Assembly (NCBI GenBank): GCA_052386745.1
Contig: JBQTJW010000007.1
Coordinates: 62,001-126,000 of the forward strand
DNA from: Panacagrimonas sp052386745
Lineage (GTDB): Bacteria; Pseudomonadota; Gammaproteobacteria; Nevskiales; Nevskiaceae
DNA length: 64,000 nt
Reading direction: 5' to 3'
Made by a program: the position numbers and the translations under genes. The notes beneath the pieces are model-generated. The model made no database searches and was not told where the DNA came from. It saw only the letters and a program-made list of their open reading frames with translations. Shown one piece after another: positions 25,320 through 33,704 of the stretch; position 1 is the first letter of the stretch; each line of letters starts with the position of its first letter.

Positions 25320-26213
25320 ATGAACGTCCTCACGCCCTTTGCGTTCGACAACCACGTGGCCCACGGCGCCATCGTGCGCATCCGCACCGGCGTGGCGGAG
25401 CTGCTGGACCAGCGAGCCTATTCGCCGGCCATCCGCCAGCTGCTCGGCGAAGCCATGGCCGCCATGCCGCTGCTGGCCACGCACCTGAACTTCGAAGGCC
25501 GCATCAACCTCCAGTTCCAGGGCCTGCCGGCCACGCGCACCATCGCCGCGGCCAGGACGCAGCTGCTGGTCGCGCAGATCGACCACCAGCTGCGCGTGCG
25601 GGCCATGGCCAAGGCGCCGTCCGACCTGGACGGCAGCTTCCGCGAACTGCTCGAAGGCGGCGTGCTCGCGCTGATGGTGGAGCCTGCCGGCGGCCGGCGC
25701 GCGCCCTCCCAGGCCGTGGTGCTGATCGAAGGCGAGCGGCTGGAGGAATCGCTCGAAGCCTATTTCCTGCGCTCCGAGCAGCTGCCCACCATGATCCGCC
25801 TGGCCGTGCGCGGCGACCAGCTCGCCGGCTTTCTGCTGCAACGCATGCCGATCGAATCGGCCCGCGGCAGCGAGGACGACTGGCAGCACCTGCGCGTGCT
25901 CGCGCAGACCCTGAGCCGGGACGAGCTGCTGGACACCGAGCCGGACCGCCTGCTGATGAACCTGTTCGCCGATGCCCCGCCGCTGCGCCGCTTCGACCCG
26001 CGCGAAGTCCGCGTGGCGTGCAACTGCGACCGCGCCGGCATCTCGCGCCTGCTGATCGCGCTCGGCCGCGAGGAAGTGGACGCCATCGTCGCCGACCAGA
26101 ACCAGGCCAGCGTCACCTGCGAGTTCTGCGGCCGTCACTACAGCTTCACCCCGCAGGAGGCGGTGGACCTGTTCACCGCCGCGGCGACCGAGCCGGCCGG
26201 TACGCGGCATTGA
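25320..26213 (+). CDS. hslO: Redox-regulated chaperone Hsp33 (HslO)
   Basis: 297-residue cytoplasmic holdase activated by oxidation. The C-terminal zinc-binding redox switch is visible as CNCD (about residue 236) and, near residue 268, CEFC, i.e. the family pattern CxC...CxxC. The N-terminal domain contains LEGGVLALMVEPAGGRR and LPTMIRLAVRGDQLAGFLLQ. Length and layout are standard. The stop codon overlaps the TTG start of the downstream SET-domain gene, suggesting coupled translation. Confidence 0.95.
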   Translation: MNVLTPFAFDNHVAHGAIVRIRTGVAELLDQRAYSPAIRQLLGEAMAAMPLLATHLNFEGRINLQFQGLPATRTIAAARTQLLVAQIDHQLRVRAMAKAPSDLDGSFRELLEGGVLALMVEPAGGRRAPSQAVVLIEGERLEESLEAYFLRSEQLPTMIRLAVRGDQLAGFLLQRMPIESARGSEDDWQHLRVLAQTLSRDELLDTEPDRLLMNLFADAPPLRRFDPREVRVACNCDRAGISRLLIALGREEVDAIVADQNQASVTCEFCGRHYSFTPQEAVDLFTAAATEPAGTRH

Positions 26214-26713
26214 TCCTCCCGAGCTACCGCATCGGCCCGTCGCTGATCCCGCAGGCAGGAATTGGCCTGTTCCTCGATCAGGCGGTTGCGCGGGGCCGGG
26301 TCATCACCGCGCCGGACAACATCCACACCGTCTGGCCGGAATCCCGGCTGCGCACCTACCCGGCCGATTCGCTCGAATCGCGCTGCAGCGTGCGCTGGTT
26401 CGAGGACCAGTTCTCGCTCACCCCCGAGTGGAGCGACGAGTGCTATATCAACCACTCGTTCGCGCCGACCGCGCTCTGGCACCTTGGCTTCGTGTTTGCC
26501 CTCACCGACCTCGCGCCCGGTGTCGAAGTGACGATGGATTACCGCTACGTCATCGGCGACGGAGAAGAGATGCCGTTCCTGGATTCCGTGAGCGGACGGC
26601 CCATCGTCGGCCTGCCATGGGCGGAATGCCTGCGTGGCTCCGCGCGACAACTGGCTGGCTTGTTCGATGAAGCTGCGTCCACCGCGAACCCGAGACGGTC
26701 GCAGACAGGTTGA
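26210..26713 (+). CDS. SET-domain protein
   Basis: 167 residues starting at TTG 26210, which overlaps the hslO TGA; the frame is open upstream only because it runs through hslO out of frame. SET-domain hallmarks are GIGLFLDQAVARGRVI at the start of the fold, YINHSFAPTALWH (the N-H-S motif of the pseudoknot that binds SAM) and VEVTMDYRYVIGD (the E-x-T-x-D-Y motif). No Pre-SET or Post-SET cysteines are present. Bacterial SET proteins are protein-lysine methyltransferases of mostly unknown substrate. Identity as SET is likely; enzymatic activity and substrate are inferred. Confidence 0.75.
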   Translation: MILPSYRIGPSLIPQAGIGLFLDQAVARGRVITAPDNIHTVWPESRLRTYPADSLESRCSVRWFEDQFSLTPEWSDECYINHSFAPTALWHLGFVFALTDLAPGVEVTMDYRYVIGDGEEMPFLDSVSGRPIVGLPWAECLRGSARQLAGLFDEAASTANPRRSQTG

Positions 26714-26772
26714 AGGCTTACGGCCGCACGTCCTCGCCTCCAAGCGTTCCGGAGCGACAGGAAGGCGAAACG

Positions 26773-26803
26773 AAAAAAGGCGGCCGATGGCCGCCTTTTT
26801 TTT
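26773..26803. terminator. Bidirectional rho-independent terminator
   Basis: Stem GGCGGCC / GGCCGCC around a GAT loop, with an A-run on the left and a T-run of eight on the right, so it can stop transcription from both sides. It lies between the convergent SET-domain gene and the aldehyde dehydrogenase gene. Confidence 0.93.
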
Positions 26804-26818
26804 GACCGCTGTTGCCGT

Positions 26819-28222
26819 TTACTTGGCGACGTTCACCACTTGGCTCTGGGTGAACTCGGCCAGGCCCTCTTCCGAGAACTCCACGCCCATGCCCGACTGC
26901 TTGGCGCCACCGAAGGGGATGTTGGGGCCGATATCGAGGTGCTTGTTGACCCAGGCCGTGCCGGTTTCCAGGCGTGCCGCGAGCTTGGTCGCGCGCTTGG
27001 CATCCTTGCCCCACACCGAGCCGCCCAGCCCGTAGGGCGACGCGTTGGCGCGCTTGAGCGCGTCTTCCGGATCGCTGTACTTGATCACCGGGAGGATGGG
27101 GCCGAACTGCTCTTCGTCCACGATGCGGTCGCCGTCGGTGACGTCGCGCACGATGGTCGGGCGGATGAAGTAGCCGCCGCCATCGTCCACCTGGCCGCCG
27201 GCCGCCACCTTGCCGTTGCGCTTGGTCTCTTCCACCAGGCCCTTGACCTTCTCGAACTGGGCGCGGTTCTGCAGCGGCCCGATCTGCGTGCCCTTCTCCA
27301 GGCCGTTGCCGACCACGGAGGCATTGGCGAGCTTGGACAGCTCACCCACCATGTCGTCGTAGATCGACTCGTGCACGTACAGGCGCTTGATGGCGAGGCA
27401 GACCTGGCCGTTGTTGGCGAACGCGGCGCCGAACAGGGCGGCGGCGGACTGCTTGGGGTCCACGTCGTCCAGCACGATGGCCGCGTCGTTGCCGCCCAGT
27501 TCCAGGGTGATGCGCTTGACCGTGTCGGCGGCGCTGGCCATGACCTTCTTGCCGGTGGCGGTGGAGCCGGTGAACGACACCTTGCGCACGTCCGGGTGTG
27601 CAGTGAGCACGTGGCCCAGGTCGTTCAGATCGGTGACGAGGTTGAGCACGCCGGCAGGGAAGATGTCGGCGGCAATCTCGCCCAGCAGCAGCGAGGTCAG
27701 CGGCGTGGTGGGCGCGGGCTTGGCCACCAGCGTGTTGCCGCTCAGCAGAGCCGGCGCGAGCTTGCCGCACAGCAGCAGGATCGGGAAGTTCCAGGGGATG
27801 ATGGCCGCGACCACGCCCAGCGGCTTGCGGTGCTGCTCGACGCGACGCACCTCGGTGTCCTCCAGCACCTTGATGGGGGTATCGAGCGTGGCGAAATAGC
27901 GCACGAAGGCAGCGGCGCCGCCGATTTCACCCTTGGCTTCGGCCAGCGGCTTGCCCTGTTCCTGCGTCAGGCAGTTGGCCAGTTCGTCGATGCGCGCTTC
28001 CATGCCGTCGGCGAGCTTGCTCAGCGCCGCGCGGCGGACTTCCCAGGAGGTCTCCGACCAGCCCTGGAACGCGGCCTTGGCCGCGGCGATGGCCTGGTTG
28101 GCCTGGTCCACCGATCCCCGCGGCGACTGGGTGAACACCTTGCCCGTGGCCGGGTTGACCACGTCCATGGTCGATGCGCCGGGAACCAGCTTCCCGTTGA
28201 TGAGCAGTTTGAATTCCTTCAC
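26819..28222 (-). CDS. NAD(P)-dependent aldehyde dehydrogenase
   Basis: 467-residue ALDH-superfamily enzyme oxidising an aldehyde to the acid. Motifs: IIPWNFPILLLCGKLAPAL (cofactor fold), SFTGSTATGKKV, catalytic-base Glu in TLELGGNDAAIVLDD and nucleophilic Cys in NNGQVCLAIKRLYV, then EEQFGPILPV and a C-terminal PFGGAKQSGMG. The start is GTG 28222, seven bases after AGGAG; the longer open frame has no ribosome site and runs upstream of normal ALDH N termini. The substrate is not determinable from sequence (phenylacetaldehyde-, succinate semialdehyde- and generic ALDH families are all possible). Monocistronic, ending at the shared terminator. Confidence 0.92.
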   Translation of the reverse strand: MKEFKLLINGKLVPGASTMDVVNPATGKVFTQSPRGSVDQANQAIAAAKAAFQGWSETSWEVRRAALSKLADGMEARIDELANCLTQEQGKPLAEAKGEIGGAAAFVRYFATLDTPIKVLEDTEVRRVEQHRKPLGVVAAIIPWNFPILLLCGKLAPALLSGNTLVAKPAPTTPLTSLLLGEIAADIFPAGVLNLVTDLNDLGHVLTAHPDVRKVSFTGSTATGKKVMASAADTVKRITLELGGNDAAIVLDDVDPKQSAAALFGAAFANNGQVCLAIKRLYVHESIYDDMVGELSKLANASVVGNGLEKGTQIGPLQNRAQFEKVKGLVEETKRNGKVAAGGQVDDGGGYFIRPTIVRDVTDGDRIVDEEQFGPILPVIKYSDPEDALKRANASPYGLGGSVWGKDAKRATKLAARLETGTAWVNKHLDIGPNIPFGGAKQSGMGVEFSEEGLAEFTQSQVVNVAK

Positions 28223-28425
28223 TTGCGTCTCCTGATTGGAAGCCGGTCGGCGCCGGCCGAATGGTGTTGCGATGCTGTGGCGACGCGTCCCGGACAATTC
28301 GCTACGGGTGACGCTGGAGCGGGCCGGGACAGGCCGATGCCGCACCATAGCACCGTCGCGTATTGCAGTGCGATACGGCTGCACCCCATGCACGATGCGG
28401 TGGCCAGGGTCGGCGTCGGCGCGCG

Positions 28426-29286
28426 TCAGCCTTCCATCGCCTCGGCTTCCTCGCGCCCGCGACGGCGGCGCTCGGCCTCGCGCCGGGCCTCCTCGATCTG
28501 GTTCAACACATCGTCCAGGTCGGCGGCGTCCTCGGTGCGCTCGTAGGTGCCGGTGAGCACGCTGTCGGGCTTCAGCTCGGCACGCTGGTAGAGCCACCAG
28601 ATTTCGCGCGCGTATTCAGTGCTCAGGAGCTCCGGGGCGAACTCGCCAAAGTAGGACTTCATGTTGTTCACGTCGCGGGCGAGCATCGCGAACGCGCTGT
28701 TGTTGCTGGCGGCGTCCACCGCCTGCGGCAGGTCGATCACCACCGGCCCCGCGGGATCGAGCAGCACGTTGTACTCCGACAGGTCGCCGTGGATCAGGCC
28801 CGCGCACAGCATGAGCACGATCTGCCGGACCATGAAGCCGTGGTACTCGCGCGCCTGCTCGGCCTCCAGCGACACCTCGTTGAGCCGCGGCGCCGGGCTG
28901 CCGTGCTCGTCGGCGATCATTTCCATCAGCAGCACGCCGCTGAAATAGCCGGCGGGACGAGGCACGCGCACGCCCGCGGCGGCGAGGCGGTACAGGGCGT
29001 CCACCTCCGCGTTCTTCCATTCCTCCTCCTGCTGCTTGCGGCCGTGACGGCTGCGCTTGCCCATGGCGCGCTCGTCGCGGCTGCCGCGCGCCTTGCGGCC
29101 CTCCTGGTACTGCGCCAGCTTCTGGAAGCCGCGGTGGTTGGCGTCCTTGTAGACCTTGGCGCAGCGCAGCGTGCTGCCGCAGGCCACCAGGTACACCGCC
29201 GCCTCCTTGCCGCTCTTGAGGGGACGCACCACCTCGTCGATGACGCCATCATCGATCAGCGGCTGCAGGCCGCGGGGAATCTTCAT
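28426..29286 (-). CDS. RIO1-like serine protein kinase
   Basis: About 286 residues from ATG 29286 (MKIPRGLQPLIDDG); an in-frame ATG at 29352 would add 22 residues, but family members as I recall them begin at the later position. Kinase features: P-loop SGKEAAVYLV, the Lys in CAKVYK, catalytic loop LIHGDLSEYNVLLD and metal-binding VVIDLPQAVD. RIO kinases phosphorylate ribosome-assembly factors in eukaryotes and archaea; bacterial members are found in many proteobacteria, with unclear targets. A basic insertion (residues 75-90) and a strongly charged C terminus (EEARREAERRRRGREEAEA) suggest RNA or ribosome contact. The gene appears monocistronic. Confidence 0.88.
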   Translation of the reverse strand: MKIPRGLQPLIDDGVIDEVVRPLKSGKEAAVYLVACGSTLRCAKVYKDANHRGFQKLAQYQEGRKARGSRDERAMGKRSRHGRKQQEEEWKNAEVDALYRLAAAGVRVPRPAGYFSGVLLMEMIADEHGSPAPRLNEVSLEAEQAREYHGFMVRQIVLMLCAGLIHGDLSEYNVLLDPAGPVVIDLPQAVDAASNNSAFAMLARDVNNMKSYFGEFAPELLSTEYAREIWWLYQRAELKPDSVLTGTYERTEDAADLDDVLNQIEEARREAERRRRGREEAEAMEG

Positions 29287-29516
29287 GTGCTTGGCAAGGC
29301 CCTGGTTCGGCGGCCCGGGACCATCCCCGGCCTGGAACACGTCCGCCGGCATGGATCGCCCGGCGCGCGTGACGGGGCAGTCTACCGGGCGACGGCTGCC
29401 GCCACGGGGTGCGCCGCCGGCCTATCCACGGCCGCGCCCAGCGTGTATGAAGGCTGCGCGCCGCCTTCATCCGGCGCCGCTGCACCCACCTGATGAGGTT
29501 TCACCGGAGCACGCGC

Positions 29517-29615
29517 ATGGCCAAGGGCATGAACGCAAAAAAGAGCGAGAAGAAAAAGCCGCTCAAGACGATGAAGGAGAAAAAAGCCGAGAAGAAGGAA
29601 AAGAAGGGCAAGTGA
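29517..29615 (+). CDS. Lysine-rich small protein (32 residues)
   Basis: Short open frame from ATG 29517, seven bases after GGAG, to TGA 29613. About half of the 32 residues are lysine, with KKSEKKKPLKTMKEKKAEKK in the middle. The good ribosome site and skewed composition argue that it is a real gene; similar tiny lysine-rich proteins occur in many proteobacteria, by my recollection, with unknown role. A nucleic-acid or ribosome-associated role is only a guess from the charge. An inverted repeat follows 10 bases downstream. Confidence 0.65.
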   Translation: MAKGMNAKKSEKKKPLKTMKEKKAEKKEKKGK

Positions 29616-29624
29616 AAAACCGGT

Positions 29625-29643
29625 GCCGGTCGCGATGACCGGC
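29625..29643 (+). terminator. Possible terminator after the small lysine-rich gene
   Basis: Inverted repeat GCCGGTC / GACCGGC with a 5-base loop, ten bases after the stop codon. The following CCCTTGT is not a strong T-run, so termination would be weak. No gene is visible from here to 29766. Confidence 0.45.
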
Positions 29644-29766
29644 CCCTTGTCCTGCGCCTGATCCCCTGCGCGCGGCTGCCCGGACTGCTGCGCACGGGCG
29701 CGCGTTGGCTCGCGCCGCCGGTCCGCACGATCAGCATCGAGCCGCAAAGATCGGTTCGCCGCGCCG

Positions 29767-31263
29767 TCAGTACACGTCGCGGCGGTAGCGGCCGCCCAGC
29801 CGCAGGCTGTCCATCGTGTCCACGCCCAGCGCCTGGATGAGGGCCGCGTCCACCGCCGGCGCCATGCCCTGCAGGCTGCCGCAGACGTAAATGGCGGCGC
29901 CGTCGGCGATCCAGGCGCGCAGGCGTTCGGCGGCGGGCGCCAGCAGGTCCTGCACGTAGTGCGCGCCACCGGCGTCGCGGGAGAACGCGAGGTCGATGTG
30001 CGCCAGCGTGCCCTGCGCGCGCGCGGTCTCCAGCTCGGTGCCGAAGTGGAAGTCCTGCGCCCGGGTGCGTTCGCCGAACAGCAGCCAATTGCGCGACGGC
30101 GCGCGTCCGGCGCGGGCGCGCAGGTGCGCGCGCAGGCCGGCGATGCCGGTGCCGTTGCCGATCAGGATCATCGGCACGCCGTCGGCGGGCGCATGGAAGG
30201 CGGCGTTGCGCCGGATGCGCAGCTCGATGGTGTCGCCGACCTGCGCCTCCGCCGTGAGCCAGCCCGAGGCTAGCCCGAGCGACCCGTCGGCGCGGCGCAT
30301 CTGGCGCAGCAGCAGCTCGATGCGGCCGTCGGCGGGGATGGAGGCGATGGAATATTCGCGGTGCGGGCGATCGCTGCCCGCGGGGCCGGCGCGCACCTCG
30401 GCAATGTCGCCGGCCTGCCAGTCCGGCAGGGTGCCCTCGGGCATCAGCGTGACCAGCACCGCCGGCGCGCCGGGGCTGCCCGCGTTGAGCGTGCGGCGCT
30501 CGGCCAGGCACCAGCGGCCGTAGGCCGGCGGGGTCCAGTCGGGAAGATCGGTGTGGCCACTGAGCACGCCCAGGTGGTGTTGCCAGTGACGCAGGGCGCC
30601 GGGATCGCCATTGTCCACTTCCACGAGGTCGAACAGCGGCGCGGCGCCCTGCGCCCGCAGCCAGTGGTCGAGGGCGTGCCCGAAGCCGCAGAACTGCTGG
30701 TAGTCGCGATCGCCCAGCGCCAGCAGGCCGTAGCGCACGCCGTGCAGGGCCACGTCACGCCCCAGGGTGCGCTGCACGAAGGCGAAGGCCTCGTCCGGCG
30801 CATCGCCCTCGCCGGTGGTGCTGACCACGAACAGCGCGCGGTCGGCGGCCTGGAGGTGCGGCGCTTCGATGCTGCCCAGGCGTCGCAGGTCCACCGCCAG
30901 GCCGGCCTGTTCGAGACGCTCGGCCGAGAGCCGCGCCAGGGCTTCGGCCTGGCCGGTCTGGCTGGCGTAGGCGACGAGCGTTGGCGGCGAGTTCGCAGGT
31001 GAATGCGCCTGCACGGCGTTGCCGCTGCGCGGCCTCGGCGTGGTATCCGCGCGGCGTCGCCGGATCAATGCAAGGCAGCCCAGCGCGTACGCGAGCGTGA
31101 CGCTCGCCGCGGCCACCATGCGATCCATCGATACCGTGAGCGCAGGGAACGGCTCGCCGTGCCAGCGCCACAGCAGCAGGGCGACCAGCCCCAGCGCCAG
31201 CCCGCAGGCGAGTTGCCCGACCTGCGATGCCGACAGCTTCGGCCGCTGCCCAGGTTCGCTCAT
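29767..31263 (-). CDS. Membrane-anchored diflavin reductase (sulfite reductase alpha/CysJ-like)
   Basis: 498 residues. Two N-terminal membrane segments (about 15-35 and 47-67) are followed by a flavodoxin-like FMN domain (TLVAYASQTGQAEALARLSA; VVSTTGEGDAPDEA; LALGDRDYQQF), an FAD-binding domain with REYSIASIPADG, and an NADPH-binding domain (ILIGNGTGIAGLRAHL; YVCGSLQGMAPAVD). It should pass electrons from NADPH into the membrane. ATG 31263 overlaps the apbE stop by four bases. Last gene of the iron operon; a role as cytoplasmic electron donor to the PepSY membrane protein is inferred from position and architecture. Confidence 0.86.
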   Translation of the reverse strand: MSEPGQRPKLSASQVGQLACGLALGLVALLLWRWHGEPFPALTVSMDRMVAAASVTLAYALGCLALIRRRRADTTPRPRSGNAVQAHSPANSPPTLVAYASQTGQAEALARLSAERLEQAGLAVDLRRLGSIEAPHLQAADRALFVVSTTGEGDAPDEAFAFVQRTLGRDVALHGVRYGLLALGDRDYQQFCGFGHALDHWLRAQGAAPLFDLVEVDNGDPGALRHWQHHLGVLSGHTDLPDWTPPAYGRWCLAERRTLNAGSPGAPAVLVTLMPEGTLPDWQAGDIAEVRAGPAGSDRPHREYSIASIPADGRIELLLRQMRRADGSLGLASGWLTAEAQVGDTIELRIRRNAAFHAPADGVPMILIGNGTGIAGLRAHLRARAGRAPSRNWLLFGERTRAQDFHFGTELETARAQGTLAHIDLAFSRDAGGAHYVQDLLAPAAERLRAWIADGAAIYVCGSLQGMAPAVDAALIQALGVDTMDSLRLGGRYRRDVY

Positions 31264-32273
31264 TCCAGCATCGCGGCCGCGGCGCGGCTCAGGCGTTCTT
31301 CTGCGCCGTGCTTGCCGCGCAGGCGGAACAGGGCGGCGATGCCGTGCCGCTCGGCGAAGGCCAGGCCCTGGTCCGGGCCCAGCACCGTGAGCGCGGTGGC
31401 CAGCGCGTCGGCCTGTATGCCGCTCGGGTGCAGCACCGTGACCGCGGCGATGCGCGGTGGCACCGGGTGGCCACTGCGCGGGTCGAGCGTGTGCGCGTAG
31501 CGCACGCCCTGGTGCTCGAAGTGGCGATGGGCGTCGCCGGAGGTGGCGACCGCCAGCTGGTGCAGCGCCACCCTCGTGCGCGGCGCCGGGTCGTGGACCG
31601 GTTCCAGGTCCAGGTCCAAGTCCGGTTCCAGTTCCACCCACCACGGCATGCCGTCGGACTTGCAGCCGGCGCCACGCAGCTCGCCGCCCACCTCCACGAG
31701 GTAGTGCGGGATGCCGAGGTCCTCCAGCAGCTCGGCCACCTGGTCCACCGCGTAGCCCTTGGCGATGCAGGACACGTCCAGCAGCATCCCGCCCGGCTGG
31801 CGAGCGCAGCGCGTGGCGGGGTCCAGTTGCAGCTTTTCCCAGCCGCCGAGGTCGCGCGCCGCGTGGATGGCGGCGGCGTCCGGCGGCGTGGTGCGTGGCG
31901 CGCCGGGTCCGAATCCCCAGAGATTCACCAGCGCGCCGATGGTGGGGTCGCAGGCGCCGCCGCTGGCCTCGGCCAGGGCGAGCGCGGTGCTCAGCACGGT
32001 GAAGAATTCGGCCGGAAGTTCCAGCCAGTGCCCGGCATCCAGGCGGTTGAACGCGCAGAGCTTGGATGCGCCATCCCAGTGGCTCATCTGACGGTCGAGC
32101 GTGTCCAGGCGCCGCTGGATCTGCGCGTGCAGGACATCCCGAGCGACGTCGCCGCCGCCGGTCTTCACCGACCAGGCCGTGCCCATGGTGCGGCCCTGCA
32201 GGTGGACCACCGCGCCGGTCCGCGCCATCAGGCGGCCGGGGACGAGATCGCGAGGGATCAGCAGGCGATTCAT
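31260..32273 (-). CDS. apbE: FAD:protein FMN transferase (ApbE family)
   Basis: 337-residue enzyme that attaches FMN covalently to Thr/Ser of extracytosolic proteins. Family motifs: GRTMGTAWSVKT, the segment GGACDPTIGALVNLWGFGP, DVSCIAKGYAVDQVAELL (FAD/Mg binding) and YLVEVGGELRGAGCKSDG, then HTLDPRSGHPV and DALATALTVLGPDQGL. No clear signal peptide or lipobox is seen, so the location is uncertain; the N terminus (MNRLLIPRDLVPGRLM) may be mis-set. Its likely substrate is the neighbouring DUF2271 protein, which carries a flavinylation-like motif. Confidence 0.9.
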   Translation of the reverse strand: MNRLLIPRDLVPGRLMARTGAVVHLQGRTMGTAWSVKTGGGDVARDVLHAQIQRRLDTLDRQMSHWDGASKLCAFNRLDAGHWLELPAEFFTVLSTALALAEASGGACDPTIGALVNLWGFGPGAPRTTPPDAAAIHAARDLGGWEKLQLDPATRCARQPGGMLLDVSCIAKGYAVDQVAELLEDLGIPHYLVEVGGELRGAGCKSDGMPWWVELEPDLDLDLEPVHDPAPRTRVALHQLAVATSGDAHRHFEHQGVRYAHTLDPRSGHPVPPRIAAVTVLHPSGIQADALATALTVLGPDQGLAFAERHGIAALFRLRGKHGAEERLSRAAAAMLE

Positions 32274-32295
32274 CGTCCCCGGGGCGGGAGCAGCG

Positions 32296-33111
32296 CTACG
32301 GCGAGAGCACTTCGAACACGGCGGTATAGGCCGTGCGCCGCTTCCTGGCGGGCGGAATGCTGGCCGCTTCGTCCTCCACCGAGGCCGACAGCCAGTACAG
32401 GCCCGGCGCCGGCCAGCTGATGCGCACCACGCCGTCGCGGTCGGTGCTCAGCGCCATCTCGTTGGGTGCGTTGCGGTAGCGCACGCCGTCGGCAATCACT
32501 TCCACCTTCAAATCGGCCGCCGGCTTGCCGTCGAGCAGGAACTTGAACTTGGCTTCTTCGCCGGCGAACAGGTCGGTGAAGCCGCTGACCGGCGCCAGCT
32601 CCAGGCCCTGGCCGGTGGTCTTGAGCGCGGTGTCGTTGGGCTTGCCGGCGGTGGCAAAGGTCACGAGCTGCGTCTGCGACTGGGTCACGGTGAGCTTGTC
32701 GACCTTGGCCGGCACCTCCTTGGCAAAGCCCTCGGCGGTGAAGGGCTGGCCGCGCGGCGGCCAGGACTTGCGCTGGCCGTTTTCTTCCCAGCGCGCGCTG
32801 ACGCCGTTGTTGACCACGGCGATCTTGTAGGTGCCGGCCTGCTTGAGCTGCACGTCGAAGGTGCTGCGCAGCTTGCCGGTGCCGGCGTTCTCCGGCGCCA
32901 CCACGCTGCCGTCCGGCGCGGTGATGACGAGGGCATCCAGCCGCATTGCGTTGTGGTCCTTCACGAACGGGTCGGTGGAAGCGCCGGCGTCCACCGTGAT
33001 CCACTGGCCCACGCTGACCACGCTCTTGGACGGCATCAGCCAGCCCTTGTGCGCCTGCGCGGCCAGCGGCAGGGCGGCGGCCACGACCAGGCTTGCGAGT
33101 TTGAATTTCAT
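32296..33111 (-). CDS. Periplasmic DUF4198 protein
   Basis: 271 residues with a clear signal peptide ending AQA, after which the mature protein would begin HKGWLMPS. The start at ATG 33111 follows from the signal sequence; the longer open frame overlaps the upstream gene. The body is predicted mostly beta, with Ig-like segments such as KQAGTYKIAVVNNG and PAPGLYWLSASVEDE. DUF4198 proteins are linked to metal uptake (related to NikM-type periplasmic domains) and occur with TonB receptors and ApbE. A metal-binding role for the N-terminal His is inferred. Spaced 11 bp from the DUF2271 gene. Confidence 0.82.
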   Translation of the reverse strand: MKFKLASLVVAAALPLAAQAHKGWLMPSKSVVSVGQWITVDAGASTDPFVKDHNAMRLDALVITAPDGSVVAPENAGTGKLRSTFDVQLKQAGTYKIAVVNNGVSARWEENGQRKSWPPRGQPFTAEGFAKEVPAKVDKLTVTQSQTQLVTFATAGKPNDTALKTTGQGLELAPVSGFTDLFAGEEAKFKFLLDGKPAADLKVEVIADGVRYRNAPNEMALSTDRDGVVRISWPAPGLYWLSASVEDEAASIPPARKRRTAYTAVFEVLSP

Positions 33112-33122
33112 GTGCTGGCTCC

Positions 33123-33686
33123 TCAGGGTTGGATGGACAGGCTCAGCTCGCCCAGTTCGCGCGAGCCCTGCGTCTTGATCACCGCGGCGCCGCTGCCGGG
33201 CCACTGGAACGGCAGTTCCACCAGCTCGCGGCCGCCGTCCTCGCGCGCCGCTTCCACCACCAGCTTGTACTGACCCGGCGGCAGGTCGCCCAGCGGCGCC
33301 TTGCCGCCGGAGAAGCTCAGCTCGTGCACGCCGGCGGCGCGCGTGGCGCTGGTGATGCCGTCGGCCGGCACCGTCAGTTCGCGGCCGCCACGGCGCCACC
33401 ACTGGCGCAGGTCGGGCAGCCACTTGGTGCCGCCTTCGCCTTCAGCGCCACCCGCAGGGCCAGCCGGGGCGTTGCCGCGCTTGAGCTGGTACCAGACCGC
33501 CAGGTTGGCGGCCACGCTGCGGTCTTCGCGCTCGATCCAGGCGGCGAGGTAGGGGCGGTGGTATTCGGCCACGTCCAGGCGCGGCAGCTCGACGCCGAGC
33601 TTGAGGTCGGCGGCAAAGGTGGGCGCGGCGAACAGGCTGCACAGGGCAGCCGAGAGCGGGGCGCGGCAACGGAGGATCAGGCGCAT
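33123..33686 (-). CDS. Periplasmic DUF2271 protein with flavinylation-like motif
   Basis: 187 residues with a signal peptide ending near APTFAA. DUF2271 features include YLAAWIERED, LPDLRQWWRRGGREL and, at residues 109-115, DGITSAT. The last matches the pattern D-x-x-(S/T)-(G/S)-A-T at which ApbE attaches FMN, Thr115 being the candidate site. Lying between the PepSY membrane protein and DUF4198/ApbE, it is best explained as a periplasmic flavoprotein that receives electrons. Flavinylation is inferred, not shown. Confidence 0.82.
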   Translation of the reverse strand: MRLILRCRAPLSAALCSLFAAPTFAADLKLGVELPRLDVAEYHRPYLAAWIEREDRSVAANLAVWYQLKRGNAPAGPAGGAEGEGGTKWLPDLRQWWRRGGRELTVPADGITSATRAAGVHELSFSGGKAPLGDLPPGQYKLVVEAAREDGGRELVELPFQWPGSGAAVIKTQGSRELGELSLSIQP

Positions 33687-33704
33687 GCAGACGTCTCGAA
33701 GGTT

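Noticed and set aside
23835..26210. Open frame of 791 codons on the minus strand
   Set aside because: Antisense to gatB and hslO, both with full family motifs.
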